Below, piece after piece: positions 14,677 to 23,343 of a stretch of DNA of 64,000 nucleotides (position 1 is its first letter; every line of letters begins with the position of its first letter). The stretch comes from Streptomyces klenkii. Lineage in GTDB: Bacteria; Actinomycetota; Actinomycetes; Streptomycetales; Streptomycetaceae. The stretch covers positions 1 through 64,000 of the forward strand of contig NZ_RBAM01000016.1 in assembly GCF_003626645.1 (NCBI RefSeq). Direction: 5' to 3'. Below the pieces are notes generated by a model. The model searched no databases. It worked only from the letters and a program-made list of their open reading frames with translations, and was not told where the DNA came from. The position numbers were made by a program, and so were the translations under genes.

Positions 14677-15807
14677 ATGACCGCGGCCGACGGCCTCAAA
14701 GCAGCCCTGCGCGAGCGCGTACTCGCCCACCGCGACGACCTCCTGTCGCTGAGCCGGCGCATCCACGCGCACCCCGAGACGGCCTTCGCCGAGCACCGCG
14801 CCGCCGGCTGGTGCGCCGACTTCCTGCGCGGGCACGGCTTCGCCGTCACCGCGCCCGCGTACGGCCTCGACACCGCGTTCGCCGCGACCGTGGGCAGCGG
14901 GCCCGTGACCGTGGCCGTCGCCTGCGAGTACGACGCGCTGCCCGGCCTCGGGCACGCCTGCGGCCACAACCTGATCGCCGCGGCCGGCCTCGGCGCGGCC
15001 CTCGCCCTCGCCCCGCACGCGGACGAACTGGGCCTGACCGTACGGGTCCTCGGCACGCCCGCCGAAGAGCGCGGCGCGGGCAAGGCGCTGATGCTGGAGG
15101 CGGGCGCCTTCGAGGGGGTCGACGCCGCGATGATGGTGCACCCGTGCCCGTTCGAGGTCGCCGAGTTCCGCTCGTTCGCGCTCGGCACCCTCTCCGTCGC
15201 GTACACCGGCAAGGCCGCCCACCCGAGCCTCAACCCGCACGAGGGCCGCAACGCCGCCGACGCCCTGACCGTCGCCCAGGTCGCCCTCGGGCTGCTGCGC
15301 CAGCAGCTGCCGCCGCAGTGGAAGGTGCACGGGGTGACGACGGGCGCGGGCACGGCGCCCAACCTGATCCCCGACCGGGCCACGGCCGAGTACGAGATCC
15401 GCGCCTCGGCCGCGGAGGACCTGCGGGAGCTGCGCGAGCGCGTCGAGGCCTGCTTCCGCGCGGGCGCGCTGGCCACGGGCTGCGAGGTCGAACTGACCCG
15501 CCCCGAGCCGGACTACCTCGACTTCCGCACCGACGCGGAGCTCATCGCGCTCTGGCAGGACAACGCCCGCGCGCTGGGCCGGCCGGAGCCGCTCCAGCGG
15601 GACGCCTTCGCCTGCACGGACATGGGCAACGTCTCGCACGCCGTGCCGTCGATCCACCCGGTGCTCGACATCACCGGGGGCGCCTGCGGGCCGCACGAGG
15701 CGGAGTTCGCCGAAGCGGCGGTTTCGCCTCGCGGCGAGCAGGCCGTCCTCGACGGGGCGGTCGGGATGGCGTGGACGGCCGCGGACTTCGCCGCAGCACG
15801 CCGCTGA
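14677..15807 (+). CDS. M20 family amidohydrolase/metallopeptidase
   Basis: A 376-residue cytoplasmic zinc hydrolase of the M20 (AbgB/IAA-amidohydrolase-like) group. Visible motifs: RRIHAHPETAFAEH, CEYDALPGLGHACGHN (metal ligands), TPAEERGAGK (catalytic acid pair), the dimerisation-domain segment GKAAHPSLNPHEGRNAADAL, and the C-terminal TDMGNVSHAVPSIHP. Members remove acyl or amide groups from amino acids and conjugates. The ATG at 14677 is chosen over an upstream GTG (14629) because AGGAG sits 9 bases before it. It is divergent from the NRPS and shares its iron box, which suggests a role in siderophore maturation, repair or breakdown (for instance cleaving an acyl-amino-acid amide). That role is inference. 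Confidence 0.9.
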   Translation: MTAADGLKAALRERVLAHRDDLLSLSRRIHAHPETAFAEHRAAGWCADFLRGHGFAVTAPAYGLDTAFAATVGSGPVTVAVACEYDALPGLGHACGHNLIAAAGLGAALALAPHADELGLTVRVLGTPAEERGAGKALMLEAGAFEGVDAAMMVHPCPFEVAEFRSFALGTLSVAYTGKAAHPSLNPHEGRNAADALTVAQVALGLLRQQLPPQWKVHGVTTGAGTAPNLIPDRATAEYEIRASAAEDLRELRERVEACFRAGALATGCEVELTRPEPDYLDFRTDAELIALWQDNARALGRPEPLQRDAFACTDMGNVSHAVPSIHPVLDITGGACGPHEAEFAEAAVSPRGEQAVLDGAVGMAWTAADFAAARR

Positions 15808-15836
15808 CCCCCCGGGGCTCCGCCCCGGACCCCGGT

Positions 15837-15883
15837 CCTCAATCGCCGGACGGCTCTCTTCATTGCCTGTCCGGCGATTGAGG
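15837..15883. terminator. Bidirectional terminator hairpin
   Basis: A perfect 15-bp inverted repeat (CCTCAATCGCCGGAC at 15837-15851 with its complement at 15869-15883) between convergent genes. A second G+C-rich hairpin (about 15811-15836) precedes it. This CAATCGCCGGAC type of hairpin is familiar downstream of Streptomyces genes. Confidence 0.85.
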
Positions 15884-15891
15884 CGAGGGGG

Positions 15892-16893
15892 TTACTTCGC
15901 CGAGAGCGCCTTCACGATGTCGTCCACGACGACGCCGCTCGCGATCGGGCCGCCGCGGGTCGACCAGACCGAACCGTCCACCGTCACGGCGTGGTTCTTC
16001 TTGACCGCGTTCAGGTCCTTGTACGCCGGCTTCTCCTGGACGTCCTTCAGCGCCTTCTCACCGTCGGAGGTGAGGGTCGACAGGAACAGCCAGTCGCCGT
16101 CGATCTCGTTGATCTTCTCCAGGCTGAGCGCCGGGGTGTGGGCGTTGCCGTCCTTGTCCTGGTTCTTGGGCCGCTTGAGGCCCATGTCCAGGGCGACGCC
16201 GCTGGCGAACTGCTTCTTCTCCATCCAGCTGGGGCCGTCCGGGTTCCAGCGGACGATGCTGACCTCGGCGCCCTTGTTGCCGCCCAGGCCCTCGCCGGCC
16301 TTCTTGGCCTTGGCCTCGTAGTCGCTGATGACCTTGTTGGCGTCGTTCATCTTGTTCAGGGCGTTGCCGATGCCCCGGAAGGAGAGCTTCCAGTCATCGG
16401 TCGGGGCCATGGTGACCAGCGTGGCCGGCGTGATCTCGCGCAGCTGCTTCAGCATCTGCTCGTCCTGCATGTCACCGGCCAGGATGAGGTCGGGCTTGGC
16501 GGCGACGACCTTGTCCATCACCGGCTGGAGCAGGTTGCCGACGACGTTGATGTCCTTGACCTTGCCGGCGAGGTAGGCCGGCGGCTTGCTCAGGCCCTGG
16601 CCGTTGGTGATGCCGACCGGCTTGACGCCGAGCGCGAGCACCGCGTCCAGGTCCTCCTGGGTGAGCGTCACGATGCGCTTGGGGTTGGCCGGGACCTTCA
16701 CCGCGGTGCCGGTCGCGTCCTTGACCGTACGGGTGCCGCCGCTCGCCTCGGAGGCGTTGTCCGACTTCTTGTCCGAGCCCTTGTCGGAGTCGGAGCCACA
16801 GCCGGTGACCAGCAGCGCGGCCGCCCCCACAGCGGCGAGCACCTGCACCGCGCGGCGCGGGGCGAAGGGGAGGAGGCGGGTGGGTGTGGTCAT
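15892..16893 (-). CDS. Iron-siderophore ABC transporter substrate-binding lipoprotein
   Basis: A 333-residue FhuD/FepB-like periplasmic-binding-type lipoprotein. A twin-Arg-containing signal (FAPRRAVQVLAAVG) leads to the lipobox LLVTGC (Cys near 32), followed by an acidic/serine spacer. The mature part has VPANPKRIVTLTQEDLDAVLALGVKPVG and later KPDLILAGDM, typical of the family. The ATG at 16893 is preferred to 16977 because GGAG precedes it and the signal peptide then starts normally. It captures the ferric siderophore outside the membrane and hands it to the fused permease (2133). The iron box at 16994 lies upstream; the gene is divergent from the ATPase. Confidence 0.94.
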   Translation of the reverse strand: MTTPTRLLPFAPRRAVQVLAAVGAAALLVTGCGSDSDKGSDKKSDNASEASGGTRTVKDATGTAVKVPANPKRIVTLTQEDLDAVLALGVKPVGITNGQGLSKPPAYLAGKVKDINVVGNLLQPVMDKVVAAKPDLILAGDMQDEQMLKQLREITPATLVTMAPTDDWKLSFRGIGNALNKMNDANKVISDYEAKAKKAGEGLGGNKGAEVSIVRWNPDGPSWMEKKQFASGVALDMGLKRPKNQDKDGNAHTPALSLEKINEIDGDWLFLSTLTSDGEKALKDVQEKPAYKDLNAVKKNHAVTVDGSVWSTRGGPIASGVVVDDIVKALSAK

Positions 16894-16993
16894 CGAATGC
16901 TCCGGACGTGGTGAAGAAATGGGGGATGGAAAAGAAAGGACAAAGGGGCGGCAGGAAGCACGAGGAACCCCTCGCACCCACCCGCAATAGACA

Positions 16994-17012
16994 TTAGGTT
17001 AGCCTTACCTTA
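16994..17012. promoter_or_regulatory. Iron box between binding-protein and ATPase genes
   Basis: TTAGGTTAGCCTTACCTTA, the best consensus match of the three iron boxes in the window. It lies between the divergent substrate-binding protein and ABC ATPase genes and can repress both when iron is sufficient. Confidence 0.9.
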
Positions 17013-17070
17013 AAGCTCTCCCCCCGGGAGGGTCCACAAAGAACCGGCGATCTTCTGGAAAGGCCCGCCC

Positions 17071-17874
17071 GTGGAGCTCCGCGTCGAACAGCTCGTCGCC
17101 GGTTACCCCGGCCACCGCGCCGTGGCAGGGGTCGACCTGACGATCCCTTCCGGCCAGGTCGTCGCGATCGTCGGGCCCAACGGCTGCGGCAAGTCCACGC
17201 TGCTGCGCTCCGTCGCCCGGCTCCACCAGCCCGAGTCGGGCCGGGTGTACGCGGGCGACGCCGACGTCTGGCAGCTCAAGCAGCGCCGGGCCGCGCACCG
17301 CATCGCCCTCCTCCCCCAGGCGCCGCTGGCCCCCGAGGGCGTCACCGTCGCCGGGCTCGTGCGCTACGGACGCCACCCGCACCAGGGCCTGTTCCGCCAG
17401 TGGTCGCGCGACGACGAGCGGGCCGTGGCGGAGGCGCTGCGCGCCACCGGCGTCGACGGGCTCGCCGACCGCCGCCTCGACCAGCTCTCCGGCGGCCAGC
17501 GCCAGCGCTGCTGGCTCGCGATGGTCCTCGCCCAGGAGACGCCGGTCGTCCTCCTCGACGAGCCGACCAGCGCCCTCGACATCGGCCACGCCGTCGAGGT
17601 CCTCGACCTCGTGCGCGAGGTGGCCCTCGCCGGGCGCACGGTCGTGATGGTCCTGCACGACCTCGCGAGCGCCGCCCGCTACGCCGACGGCATCGTCGCC
17701 ATGAAGGACGGCCGCGTCGTCGCCCACGGCGCCCCGCGCGACGTCGTCGACACCGCCCTCGTGCGCGAGCTCTACGGCATCGAGGCCGACATCCTGGAGG
17801 CCCCCGCCGACGGCTCGCCCGTCGTCGTCCCGGCCCGCCGCGCACCGGTGGCGGCGGCCGCGGCCGTCTCGTAG
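17071..17874 (+). CDS. ABC transporter ATPase for iron-siderophore uptake (FecE type)
   Basis: A 267-residue ATPase with Walker A GPNGCGKST (about residues 37-45), signature LSGGQRQR (near 141), Walker B VVLLDEPTSALD and the H-loop VLHDLASAARYADG. The pattern is typical of FecE/FhuC/FepC. The GTG start has GGAAAGG 7 bases upstream. It completes the transporter formed by the fused permease and the divergent lipoprotein, and is controlled by the iron box at 16994. Confidence 0.94.
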   Translation: MELRVEQLVAGYPGHRAVAGVDLTIPSGQVVAIVGPNGCGKSTLLRSVARLHQPESGRVYAGDADVWQLKQRRAAHRIALLPQAPLAPEGVTVAGLVRYGRHPHQGLFRQWSRDDERAVAEALRATGVDGLADRRLDQLSGGQRQRCWLAMVLAQETPVVLLDEPTSALDIGHAVEVLDLVREVALAGRTVVMVLHDLASAARYADGIVAMKDGRVVAHGAPRDVVDTALVRELYGIEADILEAPADGSPVVVPARRAPVAAAAAVS

Positions 17875-17891
17875 GCCGGGCGCGCCGTCCG

Positions 17892-19052
17892 TCAGAAACC
17901 GGCCGCGTACCGCCAGAAGTCCCGCATCAGGGCGGACGGGGTCGGCCCGGTCATCAGGACCTGCGTGAGCAGGATCGCGACCAGCCCGGTCGACGGCACG
18001 ATGTGCGCGGCCGTCCCGGTGCCGCCGACCCAGCCGTAACGGCCCGGCACGTTCCACGGCTCGGCCGCCGTGATGTCGACCGAGCCGCCGTACCCCCAGC
18101 CCTGGCCCTCCAGGAACAGCGCGCCGCCCTCGCGCTGGGCCGGCGTCAGGTGGTCGGTGGTCATCCGCCGTACGGACGCGGGCGACAGCAGCCGCTGCCC
18201 GCCGGGCGCGGTGCCCCCGGCGAGGAGCATCCGGGCGAAGGCGTACAGGTCGCCGGCGGTGGAGACGAGCCCGCCGCCCGCGGCCGGGAACGCGGGCGGG
18301 CGGCTCCACTCCCCGTCAGGAGGGTCCACCGGCTCCGGGCCGCCCTCGCCGCCCTCGGGAGCGGGCCGGTAGAGCGTGGTGAACCGGCCGAGGTCCGCGG
18401 CCGGGACCGAGAATCCCGTGTCGGCCATGCCCAGCGGTTCGAAGAGCCGCTCGGCGAGGAAGGCGGGCAGGGAGCGGCCCGCGGCCCTGGCGATGAGCAC
18501 GCCCAGGATGTCGGAGCAGGTCTGGTAGAGCCAGGCCTCCCCCGGCTGACGGAGCATCGGGATGCGGGCCAGGTCCGCCAGCCACGCGTCCGGCAGCGGG
18601 GCCTGCTGCGGGGCCAGGAGGTGCCGGTGCGCCTCCTGGTGCAGGAGCACGACCGCCGGCAGCGAGAAGTCGGCCGGGAAGCCGTAGCCCGCGCGGAAGG
18701 TGAGCAGATCTTCCACGGTGATGGGGCGGGCGGCCGGGACCACGTCGTCGACGGCCGCGTCCGGCGTACGGACCACGACCGGCGACGCGAGCTCCGGCAG
18801 CCACTGTTTCACCGGGTCGCCGGGCGCCATCCGGCCGTCCTCGATCAGCATCATGGCGGCCGCGGCGATCAGGGGCTTGGTGAGCGACGCGATGCGGAAC
18901 AGCGAGTCCTGCGCCACGGGCGCGCTGCCCGGGCCCCCGGCCGAGCCGGTGGCCTCCGCTTCGGTGCGGTCGCCGCGCGCGACCAGCGCCACCGCGCCGG
19001 GCACCGCTCCGCCGCTGACGTACGGCCGGAGGACCTCGCGCAGGCCCGTCAC
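17892..19052 (-). CDS. Serine hydrolase of the class C beta-lactamase/esterase family
   Basis: A protein of about 386 residues with the serine beta-lactamase fold. The SxxK nucleophile motif is seen in RIASLTKPL (near residue 55). The second motif is YQTCSDILG rather than the usual YxN, and the third is GGTGT near the C-terminus. These features fit EstB-like esterases or D-aminopeptidase-like proteins better than true beta-lactamases. There is no signal peptide, so it is probably cytoplasmic. The GTG start (19052) overlaps the cupin stop as GTGA, so the two genes are coupled. Convergent with the ABC ATPase gene. Substrate unknown. Confidence 0.88.
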   Translation of the reverse strand: MTGLREVLRPYVSGGAVPGAVALVARGDRTEAEATGSAGGPGSAPVAQDSLFRIASLTKPLIAAAAMMLIEDGRMAPGDPVKQWLPELASPVVVRTPDAAVDDVVPAARPITVEDLLTFRAGYGFPADFSLPAVVLLHQEAHRHLLAPQQAPLPDAWLADLARIPMLRQPGEAWLYQTCSDILGVLIARAAGRSLPAFLAERLFEPLGMADTGFSVPAADLGRFTTLYRPAPEGGEGGPEPVDPPDGEWSRPPAFPAAGGGLVSTAGDLYAFARMLLAGGTAPGGQRLLSPASVRRMTTDHLTPAQREGGALFLEGQGWGYGGSVDITAAEPWNVPGRYGWVGGTGTAAHIVPSTGLVAILLTQVLMTGPTPSALMRDFWRYAAGF

Positions 19053-19597
19053 GATCCCGCCGCGGGCCCGGCCGTCCGGAGCGGGGTGATCTGCTCGATG
19101 TCGTAGCGGACGCGCAGCTTCGCGATGGCCTCCAGGTCGACCGGCGGGCCCGCCTCCAGGATCTCGAAGAGCTCCTCGAAATAGCGCTCGTGGTCGGGCG
19201 GCGGCGAGGCCTGGAAGAACATCCGCACCGGCTCGGACGTCGGGTTGGCGAAGGCGTGCGGGCAGCCCGGCGGGACGACGATCACCGTGCCCGGGGTGGC
19301 CCGTGCGTACCGCTGGCCGGCCGCCGAGCGCCACTCCCGCCAGTGGTCCGGCGTCCGCACGAGCGGCTCGAAGGCGAGCACGTCCAGCTCGCCCTCCAGG
19401 ACGTAGAAGAGCTCCTCGCTGCGGGTGTGCAGGTGCGCGCCGACGTCGAAGCCGGGCGGGACGACGACCTCGAAGCTGGAGGCCGCGCGCGAGTGCTCCC
19501 CCGTGACCTTGAAGGTGACCTGCTGGGCGGGGCTGACGAGGGTGCGGCCCCCGCCGGGTGGCACGACGAGACCGTCCTGGGCGGAGATCAGGGTCAT
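19049..19597 (-). CDS. Cupin domain protein
   Basis: A 182-residue single-domain cupin. Cupin motif 1 is visible as GAHLHTRSEELFYVLEGELDV (the two His and the Glu are metal ligands) and motif 2 as PGTVIVVPPGCPHAFAN (third His). An extended C-terminal helix (DHERYFEELFEILEAG) follows. The ATG at 19597 has AAGGA at correct spacing. It is co-translated with the downstream serine hydrolase. Cupins of this sort include metal-dependent dioxygenases, isomerases and binding proteins; the reaction cannot be deduced here. Confidence 0.85.
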   Translation of the reverse strand: MTLISAQDGLVVPPGGGRTLVSPAQQVTFKVTGEHSRAASSFEVVVPPGFDVGAHLHTRSEELFYVLEGELDVLAFEPLVRTPDHWREWRSAAGQRYARATPGTVIVVPPGCPHAFANPTSEPVRMFFQASPPPDHERYFEELFEILEAGPPVDLEAIAKLRVRYDIEQITPLRTAGPAAGS

Positions 19598-19707
19598 CGC
19601 GGCGGTCCTTCCCGGCGGCGCTCCACGGCGTGGCGGAACCACGGCGTCCGATATTCCGTAGATTTCCCGTTCGGACCGCGCGGCACCCCTGCCCTCACCC
19701 GTACGGG

Positions 19708-20379
19708 TCACACCTCGCGGGACAGCCGCTCCACGAGCCCGGGGTCGGGCTGCGGCACCTCGCCGAAGTCCGCGTCGTCGCCGGCGACCGTGAGGCGGTT
19801 GACGACGCTCTCCAGCGCGGCGGGCAGATGGGGCGTCAGGCCGCTGTGCCACTGCACGAGCAGCTCGTGGCGGGCCGCGTCGGACAGCAGCTTGCGGCGG
19901 CCGGCCGGCCGGGGCGCGGACCGCGGCGGCTCCTGCGGGTCGTGGGCGGCCTGGGCGCGCCAGAACGCGGCGTCGCGGAACTCGCCGTTGCGGCGGTGCG
20001 AGAGGTGGAGGCAGTACGCGGCGGTCCGGCTGCCGCCGCCGGCGGCGAACTGCCACCAGAAGCCGGCCGCCCCGGTGTGCCCGGTGACGTGCAGCAGGCA
20101 GGCGAAGACGAGGGCGCCCTCGGGGTCGATGCCCCGGTCGTCCGCGAACCGTTCGAGGCTGGCCGCCGCCTCGGCGGCGTTGATCACCAGCACGCAGGCG
20201 AGGTCGAGCTCGTGCCCGGCCTCGTCGCGGGCGCTCGGGCCGCCGGACGGGGCGGCCCGCTCCGGCCTGCGGCGGTCCGGCCGGCGCCGGCTCTCGAACG
20301 CCACAGCGATGGCGCGGGCGTCCGAGGTGAGCATGGCTTCGATGACGTCGCCGTCGGTGTCGTCGTGGCTGCGCGGCAT
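19708..20379 (-). CDS. Unrecognised protein coupled to a sigma-like factor
   Basis: A 223-residue soluble protein not recognised. It begins MPRSHDDTDGDVIEAML, has an Arg/Pro-rich stretch (about 30-50), and a helical core with LVFACLLHVTGHTGAAGFWWQFAAGGG and AAYCLHLSHRRNGEFRDAAFWRAQ. This Trp/His-rich segment recalls the small helical proteins that sit beside sigma factors in Streptomyces. Its ATG overlaps the upstream sigma-factor stop (TAATG), so translation is coupled. A partner or modulator of that factor is an inference. Confidence 0.65.
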   Translation of the reverse strand: MPRSHDDTDGDVIEAMLTSDARAIAVAFESRRRPDRRRPERAAPSGGPSARDEAGHELDLACVLVINAAEAAASLERFADDRGIDPEGALVFACLLHVTGHTGAAGFWWQFAAGGGSRTAAYCLHLSHRRNGEFRDAAFWRAQAAHDPQEPPRSAPRPAGRRKLLSDAARHELLVQWHSGLTPHLPAALESVVNRLTVAGDDADFGEVPQPDPGLVERLSREV

Positions 20380-20993
20380 TACTTCCCCCTGCCGGAGTGC
20401 TGGACCTCTGATCCCGATAATCCGGAGTGCTGGACCTCTAATGCGGACAAGGCCGCGGAGACCTTGCGTTTGGCGTGGCCGACGAGGGAGCGCACGGCCG
20501 CCCGGTCGACGCCCAGCAGGTCCGCGACCTGGCCCACGCTGTAGCCGATCACCAGGTTGAGGACGAGGGCGTCGCACTGCCGCTCGGGCAGCCGGGCTAT
20601 CGCCGCGTACAGCGCGATGCGGCTCTCCAGGAGGCGGAAGCGCTCCGCGCGGTCCGGGCCCGGCGTGTGCGCCGCGCGGTGGAAGGCGGCCGTCGCCAGC
20701 GCCGTGCCGCGGCGGTGCCGGGCCAGCCGGCCGGCGACGTGCTCCTTGAGCAGCGACCAGGCGTAGGAGTCGGCGGAGGGCTGGCGCAGGGCGTGCGGCC
20801 ACTGGACGCACAGCCGGTCGAGGGCGGCCTCCGCGATGTCCGCGGCCGCCTCGGCGTCCCCGGTGTGCAGGAAGGCGTAGGCGCCCCACCTGTGCTCGTG
20901 CAGTTCTCGGAAGGCCGTGAAGGCGATCTCCATCCGGCGCTCGGCCGGGACCGTGGTCCCGGCGGGCGCGGGCGTCCGACCGCTGTCCGTCAT
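20379..20993 (-). CDS. Sigma-70-like (ECF-type) transcription factor
   Basis: A 204-residue protein with a helical region 2-like N-terminus (about 20-90, FRELHEHRWGAYAFLHTGDAE) and a region 4 helix-turn-helix (about 135-180: LPERQCDALVLNLVIGYSVGQVADLLGVDRAAVRSLVGHAKRKV). The ATG at 20993 begins MTDSGRTPAP. The gene ends in two repeats of the decapeptide-coding unit described at 20392, giving the tail ALEVQHSGLSGSEVQHSG. It is translationally coupled to the unknown downstream gene and divergent from a SAM methyltransferase gene. It could be an orphan regulator using sigma domains rather than a true sigma factor. Confidence 0.8.
   Translation of the reverse strand: MTDSGRTPAPAGTTVPAERRMEIAFTAFRELHEHRWGAYAFLHTGDAEAAADIAEAALDRLCVQWPHALRQPSADSYAWSLLKEHVAGRLARHRRGTALATAAFHRAAHTPGPDRAERFRLLESRIALYAAIARLPERQCDALVLNLVIGYSVGQVADLLGVDRAAVRSLVGHAKRKVSAALSALEVQHSGLSGSEVQHSGRGK
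20392..20439. repeat. In-frame tandem duplication at the 3' end of the sigma-like gene
   Basis: The 18-base unit CCGGAGTGCTGGACCTCT occurs at 20392-20409 and again at 20422-20439, a 30-base period that keeps frame. It encodes the repeated EVQHSG at the protein C-terminus. Confidence 0.85.
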
Positions 20994-21170
20994 GGGCGCC
21001 TCTCGTCGTGTGTCCCGCTGCTTCTTCTGCGTTGTTCCAATGAACCGGAAAAGCGGGCCCCGCCGTGCCGTAACCCCGCAAATGGTCCGGCCCTCCGCTT
21101 CGGCGCGGTTTCCCGCCCGCGACCGGGGACAGGTATGGGGCAGCCGTAACGCGAAGGGGAGGCAGAGAAG

Positions 21171-22004
21171 ATGGGCGAGGCCCGCGAGGAGCCCGTGGTC
21201 GACCTCCGGCTGGACCGGGCCCACTCGGCCCGCATCTACGACTGGTTCCTGGGCGGGCGGACGAACTTCGCCGCCGACCGCGAGGCCGCCGGTCAGGTCC
21301 TCGCCGTCTTCCCGTCGGCCGGGGAGGCGGCCCGGATGAACCGGGCGTTCCTGCACCGGGCCGCGGCCCACCTCGCGCGCGAGGGCCTGACCCAGTTCCT
21401 CGACATCGGCACGGGCATCCCCACCTCGCCCAACCTGCACGAGACCGTGCAGGACATCGTCCCCTCGGCCCGCGTCGTCTACACCGACAACGACCCGATC
21501 GTCCTCGCCCACGCCGCCGCGCTGCTGCGCGGCCGCCCCGAGGGCCGCACGGCGTACGTGGAGGCCGACGTCACCGACCCCGGCAGCGTGCTGCGGGCGC
21601 CGGAGCTGCTCGCGACGCTCGACCTCGGCCGGCCGGTGGCCCTGACCCTCAACGCCCTGCTGCACTTCATCACCGACGACGGCCGGGACCGCGCCCATGC
21701 GGTCGTCGAGCGTCTCAAGGCGGCGCTGCCCAGCGGCAGCGCGCTCGTCCTCACGCACGGCACCTCCGACTTCTCCCCGCTGGCGACGGGCCGGATCATG
21801 GACATCTACGCGCGGGCCGGGACGCCGCTCCAGCTGCGCAGCGAGGCCGAGTTCCGCCGGTTCTTCGACGGCTGGAAGCTGGTGGAACCGGGCGTCACCC
21901 TCGCCCACCGCTGGCGCCCCGGCGGGCCGGAGGGGCCCGGAGAGGCGGACCGGCCGACGGCGGCGGAGGCGGTCTGCTACGCGGCGGTGGCCTTCAAGCC
22001 GTAG
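21171..22004 (+). CDS. SAM-dependent methyltransferase (DUF574 family)
   Basis: A 277-residue protein of the actinobacterial S-adenosyl methyltransferase family once called DUF574. Diagnostic segments: HSARIYDWFLGGRTNFAADREAA, ARMNRAFLHRAA, the SAM-binding FLDIGTGIPTSPNLHE, and VVYTDNDPIVLAHAAALL. Streptomyces genomes carry many paralogues and the substrates are mostly unknown. The start has GGGAGGCAGAGAAG upstream. Divergent from the sigma-like gene and convergent with the glycosyltransferase gene. Confidence 0.92.
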   Translation: MGEAREEPVVDLRLDRAHSARIYDWFLGGRTNFAADREAAGQVLAVFPSAGEAARMNRAFLHRAAAHLAREGLTQFLDIGTGIPTSPNLHETVQDIVPSARVVYTDNDPIVLAHAAALLRGRPEGRTAYVEADVTDPGSVLRAPELLATLDLGRPVALTLNALLHFITDDGRDRAHAVVERLKAALPSGSALVLTHGTSDFSPLATGRIMDIYARAGTPLQLRSEAEFRRFFDGWKLVEPGVTLAHRWRPGGPEGPGEADRPTAAEAVCYAAVAFKP

Positions 22005-22059
22005 CGGCTGCCGCCGGTTCCCGCGGACGTACGAGCCGCGGCCCGGCGGGATCGCACGC

Positions 22060-23277
22060 TCAAATCGCGTACTTCCACACCGTGAGCATGAACGCGCCGT
22101 ACCAGCAGCCGAACAGGGTCGCCGCGCACAGCACCGTCACGGCCGTGCGGGTGCGGGCCGCCGCCAGGGCGCGGGCCGCGGGGACGAGGAAGAGGACGGC
22201 GGGTATGAGGAGCCGCAGTTTGGAGTGGGAGTAGTTGCTCTGGGCCAGGGTGAGGACCACGATGCCGGTGCCGTACACGAGCAGCGGCGGCCAGGTGCCG
22301 CGGTGCCAGGTGAGGACGGTGGCGCAGAGGAGGGCGAGGAGGAGCACGGCGGTGCTCACCGACACCCAGCCGTCGCCCCGGCGCAGCGTCTCGCCGAGGA
22401 AGTCGAGGAAGGCGGCGCCGTTGTCCCAGTGGGTGCCCCAGCCTGCCTCCTGGATGCGGAACCAGGCGCCGAGGTCGCCGACGCGCTGCCCGACCCACCA
22501 CAGGTAGAGGGGCGTGCCGAGGCAGCCGAGGGCGACCGCCGCCAGGGGCCTTGGGCGCAGGCGGCGTTCGCGCAGCAGGTGCAGTCCGGCGGCGACGGCG
22601 AGGGCGGCGACCACGGCCGCGGCGGCCGGCCGGGTGAGCCCGGTGAGCAGGGCCAGGGTGCCGGCGGTGAGCCAGGCCTTGCGGTGGGCGGCCAGGAGCG
22701 TGCCGGCGGCCAGGGCGAGGAAGAGGGACTCGCTGTAGGACATGAGGAAGGACAGGGACATCGGCTGTGCCCCGGCGAGGAGCACGATCGCGATGAGGGC
22801 GGTGCGGGTTCCGTGGAGCGCGGCGAGCAGGCGGTGCACGGCGATCAGTGCGGCGATCAGCGCGAGGTGGGCCGCGACGATGCCGGAGGTGCCCCAGCCG
22901 AGGCCGGTGACGGCGTGGACGGCGCGGATCAGCATGGGGAACAGCGGGAAGAACGCGAGGTCGTTGCCGGTGAGGGTGCCGTCGGCGGCGTAGGAGTAGC
23001 CGTGCGGGTAGCCGTGTTCGGCGATGCTCACGTAGAGGTTGCCGTCCCAGGCGAGGAGGCGCTCGCGCAGGGCGGGGCCGTACGGGTCGCTCATGGCGGC
23101 CAGGACCAGCAGGTGGAGGACGGTGGTGACCGCGTACACGGCGAGCGCGGGCAGCGCCAAGCGGAAGATACGTTTCCCTCGCTGCCGCACGGACGGGGCG
23201 GACGGGTCCGGCGGGGTCGGAGTTGCCGGTATCGCGCCGGGGCCGGCGGTGGAGGGGTCGGGTGCGAGTGCCGTCAT
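22060..23277 (-). CDS. Multi-spanning mannosyltransferase-like membrane protein (GT-C, PIG-V-like)
   Basis: A 405-residue membrane protein with about nine or ten helices. After helix 1 comes LLAWDGNLYVSIAEHGYPHGYS, which has the WDxxxYxxIAxxGY pattern of GT-C mannosyltransferases in the PIG-V group (the Asp is the likely catalytic residue), followed by LAFFPLFPMLIRAV. Polyprenyl-phosphate-mannose is the usual donor for this class, used outside the membrane. The gene is last in the direction of the ABC-GntR operon (66 bp downstream of it) but may be independent. Confidence 0.8.
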   Translation of the reverse strand: MTALAPDPSTAGPGAIPATPTPPDPSAPSVRQRGKRIFRLALPALAVYAVTTVLHLLVLAAMSDPYGPALRERLLAWDGNLYVSIAEHGYPHGYSYAADGTLTGNDLAFFPLFPMLIRAVHAVTGLGWGTSGIVAAHLALIAALIAVHRLLAALHGTRTALIAIVLLAGAQPMSLSFLMSYSESLFLALAAGTLLAAHRKAWLTAGTLALLTGLTRPAAAAVVAALAVAAGLHLLRERRLRPRPLAAVALGCLGTPLYLWWVGQRVGDLGAWFRIQEAGWGTHWDNGAAFLDFLGETLRRGDGWVSVSTAVLLLALLCATVLTWHRGTWPPLLVYGTGIVVLTLAQSNYSHSKLRLLIPAVLFLVPAARALAAARTRTAVTVLCAATLFGCWYGAFMLTVWKYAI

Positions 23278-23343
23278 GGGCGGTCATGCCGTTTCGTCGG
23301 GGGCGTACGGGAGTACGCGGTGGGGTGGTGCGGGGCCGGGCCG

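Noticed and set aside
17892..19052. Serine hydrolase as a true beta-lactamase
   Set aside because: SxxK is present, but the second motif lacks the usual YxN, there is no signal peptide and the gene is coupled to a cupin; an esterase/peptidase-like role is more likely.
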